Below, piece by piece: positions 41,125 to 51,423 of a stretch of 64,000 nt of DNA. Every line of letters starts with the position of its first letter. The first letter of the stretch is position 1. The notes under the pieces were generated by a model. The model searched no databases and had not been told where the DNA came from. It saw only the letters and a program-made list of their open reading frames with translations. The position numbers were made by a program, and so were the translations under genes. The stretch comes from Trichomonas vaginalis G3. Its lineage: Eukaryota > Parabasalia > Trichomonadida > Trichomonadidae. Location of the stretch: assembly GCF_026262505.1 (NCBI RefSeq), contig NC_067205.1:19403645-19467644 (forward strand). The letters run 5' to 3'.

Positions 41125-43563
41125 ATGGCGAAAAAGAACGCATATCCAAGCCCAGAGTCAATAAACTTTATTGAAACAATTGATGAAGTTTATAATAGTG
41201 TTTTGCTTATTGATCAATCGAATGTTCAATCAGTTTTTGATAAAATTAAGAATCATCAAATTTTAAATCTTCCGAATGGAATACAGATGATCGTTTCAAT
41301 AGTTTTAAATACATTTAAGAACGTACAAAAATCAAGAACATCTTTAATATCACTCATTAAATCTCTAATACAAATCCAAAATTTCAAAGAACTCTTATTA
41401 CAAAGAGCATTTGCTTTTGATTCAGTATATGTGACATTTTCATCTAATAGAGGCAACTTTATACTTATCGCAAGACTCATTGATGAAGGAATTTTACAAG
41501 CACAAGACACCTTTCCTTATTTACAGCATTACGTAAAGCTTGCCGATGATTATTATCCTCATGCCGCTCTTCTTTATTACACATTTGCACCAGAAATTTC
41601 AACAAATTCAGAATTGAATACCGAATTTACAAAAGCAGCAGAGTTTATTCATAAAAACAACTTGTATGACTTTCATTTCCAGAAGTTACATGAATCATTT
41701 TCTCTTTTAAGCAAAGATTCTTTCTCATTACTAAAAAAGTATCGTGACCAAGGTTTCATGGACATGTCAACAGAAGCAATTGTCCATAATGATGCAGTAG
41801 GTGCTCTTTCATATATTGAAAATTTGAATGAATCATTGGAATGTTCAATTTTCGAACCATCTCCATTTTTAGAAAATCATCCAACACCATTAATGTTGAG
41901 TGCTTTTTGTGGCTCTTCTGCTATTTTCAACGATCTTGTTGCCAAAACAGATATCAATGGCTCTAACCCTGATGGTTACACAGTTGCTCAATTCGCTGCA
42001 GCAGGTGGACAACTAGAATTCCTTAAGAAATTAAATGAAATGAAAGCAGATTTCAAAGGTTGTCTTCAAATTGCAATTCTCAATCATCAGAAAGAAGTTT
42101 ATGATTATTTAGTAAATGTCATCAAGATACCACTTAATAACATGCATCCAAGATTCTCAACACCATTAGTAAGTTCAATATTTGCTGATAATGTTGATGT
42201 TTTTCTTTCATTTGCTAAAAAAGATAAAACTGTTGATGCAAATGCAAAAGATAAAACATTTATGACGCCAATACATCAAGCAAGTGGACATGGATCAATC
42301 TGTATTCTTCAAGCATTGCTAATGTTCCCGAATGCTAATGTCAATGCTAAAGATAAGAATGAATCAACACCACTTATCGAATCTGTTTCTAGAAGTCAAA
42401 TTTCAACTTTGAAAGTTCTTTTACAAAATGACAAACTTGATGTCAATGCAAAAGATAAGAGAATGCAGGCAGCAATACATATTGCAGCTACAAATGGAGA
42501 TACAGAGATAATTGAAACACTTCTTTCTGACAAAAGAACAGATGCAAACATTGGAAATAGACTTGGAAATACTGCAATGATATTGGCACTTGAAAATAAA
42601 CATACTTCAACAGCAATTACAATGACTAAGTTTGATAATGTCAAATCAGATGCAAGGAATACACTTGGTGTTGCTCCTATTCATGTTGCAGTTGAACGTA
42701 ATTACGAAGATGTCGTCAAGACATTGATTGAAAAGAAAGTTGACATCAATGTTTTGACAAAGAAAGGTAAAAAAGCACCATTACATACTGCATGCGAACT
42801 TGGATTTATTCCGATTATTAATTTGTTACTTTCTCAACCGAATATTAAGGTCAATATCAAGAATAGTGAAGGATGGACTTCACTACATTATGCAGCAGAA
42901 TACAGTCATCTTGAAGCTGCAAAATTGTTAGTTTCCAAAAATGCAGATATCAATGCATTAAATATTGGAAATGAAACTCCTCTTCATTTCGCACTCCAAG
43001 CACAACTACCTGATGTTGCTGAGTACCTTCTATCTCTTCCGAATATTGATGTTAAGACATCATCAGTTGAAGGATGGACATCTTTGCATTTTGCAGCAAA
43101 CAATGGATATTTCAACATTTGTGTTAAGTTGATTGAAATGTATAGAGAAGCTGTTAATAGCGTTACAAGTAAAGGAAAGACACCTCTATTTTGTGCAGCA
43201 CAAACAGGAAAAGATGCGATTATGAGACTTTTGATTGAAAACGGTGCAGATCCAGCTGCAAAAGATATCGAAGAAAAGACACCTCTTCATTATGCATCAG
43301 AGAATGGACATATTGAAGCAATGAATTATTTGTTGCAACAGAAATCTGTCGATGTTAATGCAAAAGCATTTGAACTTTTAACTCCACTCCACTTAGCTGC
43401 AAGATATAACAGAACAGAAGCAATGAAAATCTTGCTTTCAAACAAAAATATTGAACCTAATTGCAAAACAGAAGATGGAATAACTCCTTTCAAATACGCT
43501 GTGATGGCACATGCTGATGATTGCATCGCAATTCTTAAATTAGACGAAAGAATTAAACAATAA
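41125..43563 (+). CDS. Ankyrin-repeat protein with DUF3447-type N-terminus
   Basis: An 812-residue protein. Residues about 1-230 are helical and resemble the N-terminal part of the very large trichomonad ankyrin family. From about 250 to the end at least 15 ankyrin repeats follow, with typical cores such as TPLHYASENGHIEAMNYLL and TSLHFAANNGYFNICVKLI. There is no signal peptide and no TM segment, so a cytosolic protein-interaction scaffold is likely. The partner cannot be inferred. The frame is intact and ends in KLDERIKQ. Confidence 0.9.
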   Translation: MAKKNAYPSPESINFIETIDEVYNSVLLIDQSNVQSVFDKIKNHQILNLPNGIQMIVSIVLNTFKNVQKSRTSLISLIKSLIQIQNFKELLLQRAFAFDSVYVTFSSNRGNFILIARLIDEGILQAQDTFPYLQHYVKLADDYYPHAALLYYTFAPEISTNSELNTEFTKAAEFIHKNNLYDFHFQKLHESFSLLSKDSFSLLKKYRDQGFMDMSTEAIVHNDAVGALSYIENLNESLECSIFEPSPFLENHPTPLMLSAFCGSSAIFNDLVAKTDINGSNPDGYTVAQFAAAGGQLEFLKKLNEMKADFKGCLQIAILNHQKEVYDYLVNVIKIPLNNMHPRFSTPLVSSIFADNVDVFLSFAKKDKTVDANAKDKTFMTPIHQASGHGSICILQALLMFPNANVNAKDKNESTPLIESVSRSQISTLKVLLQNDKLDVNAKDKRMQAAIHIAATNGDTEIIETLLSDKRTDANIGNRLGNTAMILALENKHTSTAITMTKFDNVKSDARNTLGVAPIHVAVERNYEDVVKTLIEKKVDINVLTKKGKKAPLHTACELGFIPIINLLLSQPNIKVNIKNSEGWTSLHYAAEYSHLEAAKLLVSKNADINALNIGNETPLHFALQAQLPDVAEYLLSLPNIDVKTSSVEGWTSLHFAANNGYFNICVKLIEMYREAVNSVTSKGKTPLFCAAQTGKDAIMRLLIENGADPAAKDIEEKTPLHYASENGHIEAMNYLLQQKSVDVNAKAFELLTPLHLAARYNRTEAMKILLSNKNIEPNCKTEDGITPFKYAVMAHADDCIAILKLDERIKQ

Positions 43564-43869
43564 AAATAAACTATAATGTTTTGGTAGATTAAAATTTGCT
43601 GAATTCCGTCATAATATGGGTATATATTACTTACATTGAAAAAAAATGTTCATACTAGAAAAGAAAATTCTTTTCAATATTGCTGGATAATTTAATTAAG
43701 AATGGCGATAAGGTCGATGAAAAAATGAGCGTTTTTAAAAAACCGCCGTTTGAGAGGAAAATTGAGAGCCCCGATGTATACTTTTTGACATTGTCAAAAA
43801 CTTTGAAAGGACCAAAAAAATTTGAGTGTCAGAAAGTTTACAAATGTATACTTTCTGACAAACAGACCC
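43564..43869. other. Gap with two nested palindromes
   Basis: TTTTTGACATTGTCAAAAA (43782-43800) is a perfect palindrome around one base. TGTCAGAAAGT at 43827-43837 pairs with ACTTTCTGACA at 43850-43860. The short plus-strand ORF at 43680-43898 runs through these repeats and is not called as a gene. The palindromes may be ends of a small mobile element. Confidence 0.5.
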
Positions 43870-45003
43870 TCAGAAAGTACTCAAACTGCGGTTTTTAGTT
43901 TCCGCACTTTTTTTGGCGACCTTATAGAAATTGAGAAAATTAAAACCAAATGAAAATATTTTATAATTATTACTTTCTAAGGGATAATTTGTTCTTAGAC
44001 AAACATCTTCATCCAAAAGAATAATAATAATTGGAATATCTTCAGCAGATTTGGTATTGGAATATGATACAATCCCACTAATTTGTGATAAATTTTCAAT
44101 ATACATATTAGCTATTTTCAATACTGATGAATAACAAGATATGATGTATTTGCATGTATTATCTTTAAAAAAGCATTTATCATAAGTGGTCAGGCCTATT
44201 TTGCTATTACGGTAAATACTTTGTATTGATGTATTGTTAATAAAGTTAATGTTTTCTATATATGAAAGTTTTTCAGTAATAAATTGTAAAAATATACAAT
44301 CACACAATCCATTTAATAAATTTCTAAAATTAGAAAATCTTTGATTACAAACTATATAGTTACCCATGGTTAAACCAACACGATTGTTACATCTGGAATC
44401 AGTTTGGTTGATGTTATTGATAAAAATACTCCCCTTTGATTGACCGACTGAATATTCATATAATTCTCTGTCAATGCCCAAGTTGAATAAAGTGGTAAAA
44501 TTACAATGGTTTATGCCGTTCGATGAAACAGTGGTCCCGTATTCTTGGCCTGTTTTCGAACACCAAGATGTGTCATAACAATTGTAACATTGAATGCAAC
44601 TATACCTTGATCTCGCCAATAAAATGAGCCACCGCTCTGACTTTGATAATCTGTGAAACAAGATCGGAAAGTAGTATCATTAATGAAAATACACATATTT
44701 TCGGTTGTTTCGAGGAATCGAATTCCTTCTTGTGGGTGCAGGTCGACATATATGCATCTTCTAATGAAGAAAGAATTCGCATTTCCAACTGAGTATGGAC
44801 CAGGTGACGTAAGTAGCATTACCAAAGAATTCAATAAATGATTCTTCTTGACGTACTGAAAAAATAATGTCAATCATGCTCTGTTGTATCTTTGATATAA
44901 ATATTCGGATCGGAGCGGTTTTTAATTTTTTGAAAGGAAATTGTCCTGTATAACTATGTTGGTGTGTACTAATTGAAACGCCTATAAAACATATAATTAT
45001 CAT
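43870..45003 (-). pseudogene. Beta-helix surface protein with signal peptide, frameshifted
   Basis: Three frames join on the minus strand. The first starts at ATG 45003 with a signal-peptide-like MIIICFIGVSIST and reads to about 44830. The second reads GGSFYWRDQGIVAFNVTIVM and NMCIFINDTTFRSCF to about 44560. The third reads GIDRELYEYSVGQSKGSIFI, YDKCFFKDNTCKYIISC and on to the stop. Repeated Cys/Asn-rich beta-strands mark the surface beta-helix family. It differs from the three cassettes in sequence and, unlike them, keeps the 5' end. The two frameshifts make it a probable pseudogene. No TM anchor follows. Confidence 0.6.
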
Positions 45004-45138
45004 GAAATTTAGAAATTATTTCTATTTTTGCTAAAGAAATTAAGTTCGATGAGTTTATTTATAAGGATCTGTTTTGATATAATCATTTATTAGTAAAAAT
45101 AAAAACATTTTAGATAGCTTTGCTAACAATTAAAATCT

Positions 45139-45975
45139 TTATTCGTATTGAATTGGTTCTTCTGTAACCTTTGGCGTTGCCTTCTTCTGTTTAAGTAATT
45201 CCTTCTGTTGTTGAAGTAATTCCTGCTGTTGCTTCAAAATTTGGTCGTAATCAGTTGATAATTCTTTCATTGACTTGAACAAATCAATGACAGCGGCGAA
45301 ATAAGAAGTTAAACCCATAATAGCCAACATCATAAGTGTCTTCTTCGCATTGGAGTATCGCTTGAAGAGATAATAACTTTGTGCGTAAATTAAAGCGGAA
45401 TTAAGAATCAAAGTAAATTCGGAAGCGTAGAAGAGTCTTTGTGTGTAACGAACTAATGATAAAAGTACCATTATAATGACTTCCATATTTACAAGTACAA
45501 TAGTCAAAGGTAATGGGAAACGATGGCGTGTGCAGATTGTCAAGAGCTTAATTTGGTTGAAGCACTGTATAGGAATAAGGAAAAGATAAACAACGAAGGA
45601 AAGACGATAAACAATGTCAAATTTAAGGAAAAACATTAAACCAGCGACAATAAAGAATGGTGTTAACTGATCACGGTTCTCTAAGAATGGGAATGGACGG
45701 TGTAACAAATAAGCAACAACAGATCTGCTTCCAAATGTCAAAATAAATGAAAGAATCACCATGAAAACTGAATTAAAGAAGCCGTAATTTTTGGTTCTTC
45801 TGCTAAATCTTAATGAAAAGCAGCACCATGTTGTCTGGATGTAAAGTAAAATTGGAGTATATGGTATTTTCATCAGCAAATTATATGCTTCAGTTGGATT
45901 GAAGTTCTTTATCATAGTTTGGATGTTGTTCCATGATAAAGATCTAAGAGCATCAAGGAAACTATATGCGACCAT
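45139..45975 (-). CDS. Multi-pass membrane protein, TRIC-channel-like
   Basis: A 278-residue protein with about six to seven TM segments and a Gln/Lys-rich, coiled-coil C-terminal tail (ILKQQQELLQQQKELLKQKK). The segment VVAYLLHRPFPFLENRDQLT, followed by a hydrophobic helix with a charged Lys-Phe-Asp, resembles the core of eukaryotic TRIC (TMEM38) monovalent cation channels, where LLL-x-x-PP-x-x-FL-x-N precedes a TM helix. TRIC proteins sit in the ER and balance charge during Ca2+ release. Size and charged tail fit as well. The assignment rests on eye alignment, so treat it as a hypothesis; an unrelated polytopic protein is possible. The gene itself is solid. Confidence 0.7.
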   Translation of the reverse strand: MVAYSFLDALRSLSWNNIQTMIKNFNPTEAYNLLMKIPYTPILLYIQTTWCCFSLRFSRRTKNYGFFNSVFMVILSFILTFGSRSVVAYLLHRPFPFLENRDQLTPFFIVAGLMFFLKFDIVYRLSFVVYLFLIPIQCFNQIKLLTICTRHRFPLPLTIVLVNMEVIIMVLLSLVRYTQRLFYASEFTLILNSALIYAQSYYLFKRYSNAKKTLMMLAIMGLTSYFAAVIDLFKSMKELSTDYDQILKQQQELLQQQKELLKQKKATPKVTEEPIQYE

Positions 45976-46099
45976 TTATATTTGACAATTTTTTGTCAAA
46001 TGTAAACTATTGAAAGATCGATAACAAAGACAACAAGGTATGTGTAATCTCTCACAAGTAAATATTTTGATTAAAATAGAATTTATTTTTCAATGTAAA

Positions 46100-46440
46100 A
46101 TAATCGCACACATCAAAGTTTTATATGAAATTTCTTCTCGATAATGCCATATTATTGAATAACATAGAGGATTTCCTCCATCTCAAATTGATCCTACTAG
46201 AATAGAACTGCTGATATGGAAATCTGTAAAAAAGAGAGCTCCTTTCTATGTGATAAGTATTTATTCTAATAAGCAATGATATTCTAGTTCTCACTCTTAA
46301 TAGAAGTCATTAATAGGATAAAATAATCTGGTCTCTCCAAAGGTCAGTTCATGCTGCAAAGCCTCAAAGAACAATTCATTATCAAATAATTATAATATAT
46401 CTGTCCATAAAATCTCATAACCTTCTTCCGAATAATATTA
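46100..46440 (-). pseudogene. Decayed beta-helix cassette fragment
   Basis: On the minus strand the sequence reads GALFFTDFHISSSILVGSI, an in-frame TGA, then DGGNPLCYSIIWHYREE. This corresponds to the cassette segment around GKINSTILQGSICNGGN. Upstream, with further stops, NELFFEALQHELTFGETRLF may match the FCSFES region. It is an old relative of the three cassettes and too short to be found as an ORF. The MITE at 46495 abuts its 5' side. Confidence 0.5.
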
Positions 46441-46494
46441 TTCTCTTTATTAATTATTTACATAATCAGAGACCAATTAAAGACTATTTCATAT

Positions 46495-47548
46495 AAGGGT
46501 TTCGTTTTGCTAAAATTGTCACTTTTATAGCATATTTGTTTTTGGATGTTTTGCGAAACCAAAAAAAAAAACTATGATATACAATGTGTGTGTAAAGAAA
46601 ATACTTTATTTACTAGTTAAAAAATCATTTGGTATTGATCAAGTTATTTTTTCTGGATAAGATATTATATGGATAATTGGATAGAAAATACAATTATATA
46701 ATCTTGTACCTGGTTTAATTAAGCTAATTGTCATCAGAAACTTGTAATTTTTATGAATTTCAGATTTTCTTTTCATTACTGCTTTTCTTAATAGGTCAAG
46801 TTCTTATTTACGTTATAAAGTATGATATTTACAAATATCAAGTTGTCATGTTTTTTGAGAAATTATGAGAAACAAACAAAAATGAAAAAGATAGGAATAG
46901 CAATGAATAGTGATGTGGGTATAGAAAATGTAAGAGATATGAATGCAAAGCAATCAGTATTTAGGACATTGACCATAGATTTCGAAAAAAAAATGCTGCA
47001 TATTGAGCGAAAACTATGATTATATTATAAGGCTGTCATTTAAAGCATAATGAAACTATTCCCTTTTCATTTTAATCGAATAAGATAGTAAAGATTTTTG
47101 AATTAGCTAGAAACTGATGAGATGTTTTCACAAATCAAATTTTTAATCTCTATAATGCATAATTCACTCAATATCTCAATTTTGATATTGCGAGATATTT
47201 TTGCTATCGGTTTCGCAATTTTGACACAATAGCAAGAGGGTTCTATATGCATTATTATCAACGTAGAATCTGAATATCATATCAGAAAATGTCGCAAATC
47301 TGACATTTACCCGAACAAATAGCAAAAATAATTGAATACTTTTCGCAAAAACTTTAAAAATCGATAAAAATATGAAATATAGATATTAAAGAGACTTTTT
47401 ATATAATATTCATAAAGATTTTCCAAAAATATGATACCGCAAAATTAAAAAAGTGACGTCTTGAGTGGAGTCAAAGGTCGAAATTGCTAGCTAAATGTTT
47501 TTTAGCGAAATTGCGTATTGTACGTTTTTTTCGCAAAACGAAACCCTT
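46495..47548. mobile_element. TIR element with 8-9 bp target duplication
   Basis: AAGGGTTTCGTTTTGC at the left end (from 46495) is exactly inverted at the right end (to 47548). ATTTCATA is duplicated immediately outside (46486-46493 and 47549-47556; the ninth base differs, T versus A). The size is 1,054 bp with a non-coding AT-rich interior; the 65-codon ORF at 46822-47019 has no recognisable motif. Duplications of 8-9 bp fit a hAT or Mutator-like origin. It is non-autonomous. Confidence 0.8.
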
Positions 47549-47632
47549 ATTTCATAACATATAGTCACAAAATATCTTTATAAAATCAAATAAAAAAACA
47601 TAATCTTTATAAACAAAATAAACAAAATAAAA

Positions 47633-49516
47633 TCAGCGTTTCTTTGGCTTCTTATATTCTAAGTTTCTCTTATATATTGTATAAGCCTGATTATGGAATG
47701 CAACAGTCCATTTCCCTACGTCATCATCTATTTTGTAGTTATCAACAATGGTATGAAATACGTATTCTATTTTTGGAACAATTGTTTTATTTGTTGGATC
47801 TTTGATCAAATCTACCATTTCTTCTCTTCTGTTTGTACAATTAAATGAAGCAGAGTCAATTAAACTTGGAGTACTTGTATACAACACTCTTCCAGACAAA
47901 ACAAGAACAAGAGAAAGTTCATCAGGAGCTGCAGCAAAAACAGCTTTTTTAGGAATGTTTTTATTTATCCATTTCGCTGCAGTAATTGATTGCTTATCAC
48001 AAAATGACCTTGAATGTCCATATTGTTTGCGAAAACCATATAAAGCTGATATTGTTAAAAAGAAAATTATTAAAATTGAAAATCCAATATAATATCCTTG
48101 TTTTTCTTCATCTTTTTCATGTCTAATAAGATAAACAAATGAATAAATTACTGTTATTGCAATCTGTTGAGCACAAATCGGATAAAAATAATTAATATTA
48201 TCTTGTGTTAAAATTGTGAACGTCATATAGTTACCAATTAAAAATGTAATAAATGATGATATCAATGACGCTCTTAGATATCCATCAACAAATATTATTC
48301 CGAATGGAATAAAAATTCCAATTCCAAATCTTTCAAACCACATTCTTAGTAAAGGAAATGATATCCCTTCTGTTTTGTATTTGTTATTTATCTCTCCAAA
48401 TTTGATTAAAGGTATATTTGTCTCTCTTGGAATAATAAACTGCAAAAATGGAAGAGATGACGTTGCTGCGAATGACAAACAGAAAAGAATAGCCATAAGT
48501 GATGTTTTCTTCTTATCAAAACGTTCTGTTTGCAAAATGAAAAATATAAAATAAATTAAGCATGAAACAAAAGTCTGGAACTGTGTAGGAATCAATAATC
48601 CTAATATTTCGCCTATAAGACAGTATTCATGTTGCCTTGATGAAGTTTTTTGGGAATGATAAAGTAAATAAAACAAAAGAACAGCCAAATTCAATGATAA
48701 TTGTGAGGATCTCATACCAAATAAGTATTGATATATAGGATGACACCATTCAACAGTTTGAGGACCAATTGTTGAAATAAAATCTGAATTTGGAGCTGCA
48801 ACAACATCTTTTTCAGCGTAACGAACTATGCCGAGTCCACCTAGAAAGAATAGTATTAATACTCCCGAAACTGAATAATATATATTGTTAGTAACTTCAA
48901 AACAAGTAAAAATAAAAATATACGAAATTGAAGTCAAAAACAAGACTGTAGGACAAATCATTGCGAAGTGTAAATTGCATCCACCACAAAACATGATAGC
49001 TGAGTGACATGCAGTGAGCCAATTCGTTCTAGCAATGCACTGGTAACAAAATGGATGTCTTATCTTGAAAATATTTACAAACCCGCTATTTACTCCATTG
49101 TAAAATGACTGAATTAATGAAATTTCATTTACTAAATACGGCAGAGTTAAAGGATGGATTGAATTTTTGGCTGGTCTGTATATTTTGAACGATATTATTG
49201 ACGAGATAAGAACTGAAATCGCTATTATTATTAATTTTTGTCGCTCTATTAAACTGAATTTTATTAATTTCTTGATTAATCGACGTGTAATTAAGCTATA
49301 TGAAATGAAGCATAGGATTCCTGTATGAATCAGTAAATTGAACTTTGTGAATCCGAAAAAAATTCCGCATCCGAAAAACATAAGCGTAGAAACACCAATT
49401 CCTATAGGAATTCCGAAGATTATTAATGATATATAATCATACTTGTTGCCTAGGATCAATTTGTTCACTTCAGCGCCAAATATAACTTGTGAGAATAAAG
49501 TAAATATCCATATCAT
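47633..49516 (-). CDS. Polytopic membrane protein, GT-C glycosyltransferase-like
   Basis: A 627-residue protein with some 11-13 hydrophobic segments and a soluble C-terminal tail of about 110 residues. The tail reads AAKWINKNIPKKAVFAAAPD, then LVLSGRVLYTSTPSLID and a later Arg-Arg-Glu. This is the pattern W-I-N-x-N-x-P-x-x-A-V-F plus an L-S-G-R segment seen at the end of many GT-C-fold glycosyltransferase-like membrane proteins. Such enzymes use lipid-linked sugars in the ER. No catalytic acidic motif could be fixed in the first loop, so the activity is only suggested. An Inr-like sequence sits directly before the ATG. Confidence 0.7.
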   Translation of the reverse strand: MIWIFTLFSQVIFGAEVNKLILGNKYDYISLIIFGIPIGIGVSTLMFFGCGIFFGFTKFNLLIHTGILCFISYSLITRRLIKKLIKFSLIERQKLIIIAISVLISSIISFKIYRPAKNSIHPLTLPYLVNEISLIQSFYNGVNSGFVNIFKIRHPFCYQCIARTNWLTACHSAIMFCGGCNLHFAMICPTVLFLTSISYIFIFTCFEVTNNIYYSVSGVLILFFLGGLGIVRYAEKDVVAAPNSDFISTIGPQTVEWCHPIYQYLFGMRSSQLSLNLAVLLFYLLYHSQKTSSRQHEYCLIGEILGLLIPTQFQTFVSCLIYFIFFILQTERFDKKKTSLMAILFCLSFAATSSLPFLQFIIPRETNIPLIKFGEINNKYKTEGISFPLLRMWFERFGIGIFIPFGIIFVDGYLRASLISSFITFLIGNYMTFTILTQDNINYFYPICAQQIAITVIYSFVYLIRHEKDEEKQGYYIGFSILIIFFLTISALYGFRKQYGHSRSFCDKQSITAAKWINKNIPKKAVFAAAPDELSLVLVLSGRVLYTSTPSLIDSASFNCTNRREEMVDLIKDPTNKTIVPKIEYVFHTIVDNYKIDDDVGKWTVAFHNQAYTIYKRNLEYKKPKKR

Positions 49517-49528
49517 TAATAAAAATGA
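49517..49528 (-). promoter_or_regulatory. Inr-like initiator of the polytopic protein gene
   Basis: The coding strand reads TCATTTTTATTA directly in front of the ATG. It is the closest match in the window to the trichomonad initiator TCAYTWYTCATTA. Confidence 0.6.
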
Positions 49529-49725
49529 AAATATAATCTAAGATATAGCATTATATGGTCAATGTCATGATATCTTTTGATAGATATAACCTTTATTCAG
49601 CATGAAATATGAAATATCTTTATCAATGAAAATATCATTGAATATTCATAAGATATATACATTTGGTAAGTATTTTAAAGGGAAAAATGGGTTGTTCATT
49701 AGAAAAATAAAATTACAAAGAAAAT
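49529..49725. other. Short intergenic gap
   Basis: The 197 AT-rich bases between the polytopic protein gene and the metacaspase gene contain no further feature. Confidence 0.5.
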
Positions 49726-50463
49726 TTACGGTTTCATAATTGGCAAATCAAGTAATTCTCGTGATGTAAGTGCTATATTGCATGTTTGGCAGAATTTTTC
49801 GAGAACAGTCTTGAGTCCTTTCTTAACTTCGGCTGGTTTTGCGTTTGGAACTGTTCTAAGAAGTTTCCTTAAGTTGTATGAGAACATACCTTGTTCAACT
49901 TTCTCAACAACTGTTTGTTTTGCTGTTTGCTTGTCACTAGCAGCTGATATCGAAATAACGTTTTTAGGTAAAGTTCTTCCTTTTGTATTTCCGCCTTGGA
50001 TATCCCATATTGAGCCACTATGACATGCATCTGTAACAAGAGTCAGAACAGAAGATGGATTCTTCTTTTCGCAAAGATGTTTAATCAAAACGTCATCAAC
50101 TACTGCTCCATTAACAAAGAAAAATGCCTCATCAAAGCCATCATCTTCATCACCATCGATATCTTTTATGTTGGTTCCATGTCCAACGTAATAAACAATC
50201 AAATGTGTTTTCGTATTCTCGAAGAAGTGATCTAACAGTTCAAGGAAGCGCTCCTTCTTCGCGTTTCTTATATAGAATACATTAAATCCGTATTCGCCGA
50301 AAATTTTTGACATATGATATCCATCATTGTCTGGACCAGTGCCAAGATCCCATTTCGTATTGTTATAGTCATTAATTACCATTAATGCAGCTCTATCGAG
50401 GTCATTTGGCATATCACCTTCGGTGATATTCTTGACAACAGAAGATAATTTTTCATCCGCCAT
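49726..50463 (-). CDS. Metacaspase (family C14)
   Basis: A 245-residue cysteine peptidase of the caspase fold. The catalytic His 95 is in YYVGHGT and the catalytic Cys 147 in TDACHSGS, the two motifs diagnostic of C14 peptidases. Metacaspases cut after Arg or Lys and are usually Ca2+-dependent; the acidic loop DIDGDEDDGFDEA (about 101-113) may bind metal. The protein is little more than the p20-like domain plus a short p10-like part, with neither an N-terminal prodomain nor a signal peptide, so it should be cytosolic (type I-like without Pro-rich region). An Inr-like TCATTTTTC lies 13 bases before the ATG. Confidence 0.9.
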   Translation of the reverse strand: MADEKLSSVVKNITEGDMPNDLDRAALMVINDYNNTKWDLGTGPDNDGYHMSKIFGEYGFNVFYIRNAKKERFLELLDHFFENTKTHLIVYYVGHGTNIKDIDGDEDDGFDEAFFFVNGAVVDDVLIKHLCEKKNPSSVLTLVTDACHSGSIWDIQGGNTKGRTLPKNVISISAASDKQTAKQTVVEKVEQGMFSYNLRKLLRTVPNAKPAEVKKGLKTVLEKFCQTCNIALTSRELLDLPIMKP

Positions 50464-50475
50464 TTTTTTTGTTTC

Positions 50476-50484
50476 GAAAAATGA
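50476..50484 (-). promoter_or_regulatory. Inr-like initiator of the metacaspase gene
   Basis: TCATTTTTC on the coding strand, at the usual distance before the start codon for trichomonad genes. Confidence 0.5.
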
Positions 50485-50838
50485 TGGGAACTATCACTTG
50501 TTTATATAAATTTTGAGGTGGTCACGATCTATATAGAATGATTAATAGTTTTTATAGAATTCCTATCCGTAATCGACACCTTATCACGATCAAATCTTAT
50601 TCAAAAGAGTATTTCATTGAAACAAGAGCATTTTCAAATGAGAATTTTGATATATAAGAAATTATCTGTTAGCAAACAGAAATTTTGCTTCAAAAAATGA
50701 AAATCATAAAAAATTATTACTAAAAAGAAGGAGTTGAGCAAAATGCAAACATTTATTAGTATAAAACGTGATAGTATTATGTTTATTAATAATCAAATAA
50801 ACTAAAATTAAGAAATCTGAGTAACAAAGATGGAATAC
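50485..50838. other. Intergenic, 354 bp
   Basis: AT-rich; holds the 3' flank of the Rab gene. No structure was seen. Confidence 0.5.
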
Positions 50839-51423
50839 TTAACAACATTTCTTCTTAGAATTATCTTTTGATGCTTGAAGATCAACGGTATCATTCTTGA
50901 AGTCTACTTTAGTTTTAGCTAAATCTGTTGCAATGATTTTGAATAAGTCCGTAATTCCTACTCCAGTTTTAGCTGATGTAAGGGCGTACTTTGCATGGTA
51001 TTGATCTGCAAGTGAATGTGCCTGTTCTTCAGAAACTACTGACTTCAGATCCGATTTGTTTCCAACAATGTAAATAGGAACTTCTTCTGTACAGAATTTA
51101 TGGAGTTCCTCTATCCAGCTAGGAACTGCCTCGAAAGTAACCATAATTGTAGTATCATAACAAATAATCGCTGCATGAGCGCCTCTTGCATATGTAGGAA
51201 TTAAACTTCGGTACCTCTCCTGGCCTGCTGTATCCCAAACATTTAAGTTGACTTGTCCTAAATCTGTTTCAACTATTTTTGTCAAAAATGAAGCGCCAAT
51301 TGTTGTATCCATGCTATAATCGAATGTTTCTTGGTTAAAACGTTGAACAATACTTGTTTTTCCGACAGATGAGTCACCCATAATAACAACTTTGAATTCT
51401 GGACGTGTTTCTTCTTGATCCAT
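50839..51423 (-). CDS. Rab GTPase, Rab5-like
   Basis: A 194-residue small GTPase with all nucleotide-binding motifs: GDSSVGKT (16-23), switch I Thr in TIGASFLTK (about 41-49), WDTAGQE (63-69), NKSD (122-125) and TSAKT (149-153). The C-terminal Cys-Cys is for geranylgeranylation. The switch regions TIGASFLTK and ERYRSLIPTYARGAHAAIIC resemble Rab5/Rab22, which predicts a role on early endosomes or in endocytosis. The start is the first ATG and gives a normal Rab N-terminus. Confidence 0.93.
   Translation of the reverse strand: MDQEETRPEFKVVIMGDSSVGKTSIVQRFNQETFDYSMDTTIGASFLTKIVETDLGQVNLNVWDTAGQERYRSLIPTYARGAHAAIICYDTTIMVTFEAVPSWIEELHKFCTEEVPIYIVGNKSDLKSVVSEEQAHSLADQYHAKYALTSAKTGVGITDLFKIIATDLAKTKVDFKNDTVDLQASKDNSKKKCC

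Noticed and set aside
43680-43898. 72-codon plus-strand ORF
   Set aside because: Runs through two palindromes into the antisense of a surface-protein pseudogene; no motif.
46822-47019. 65-codon ORF inside the TIR element
   Set aside because: No transposase signature and composition like the surrounding AT-rich DNA.
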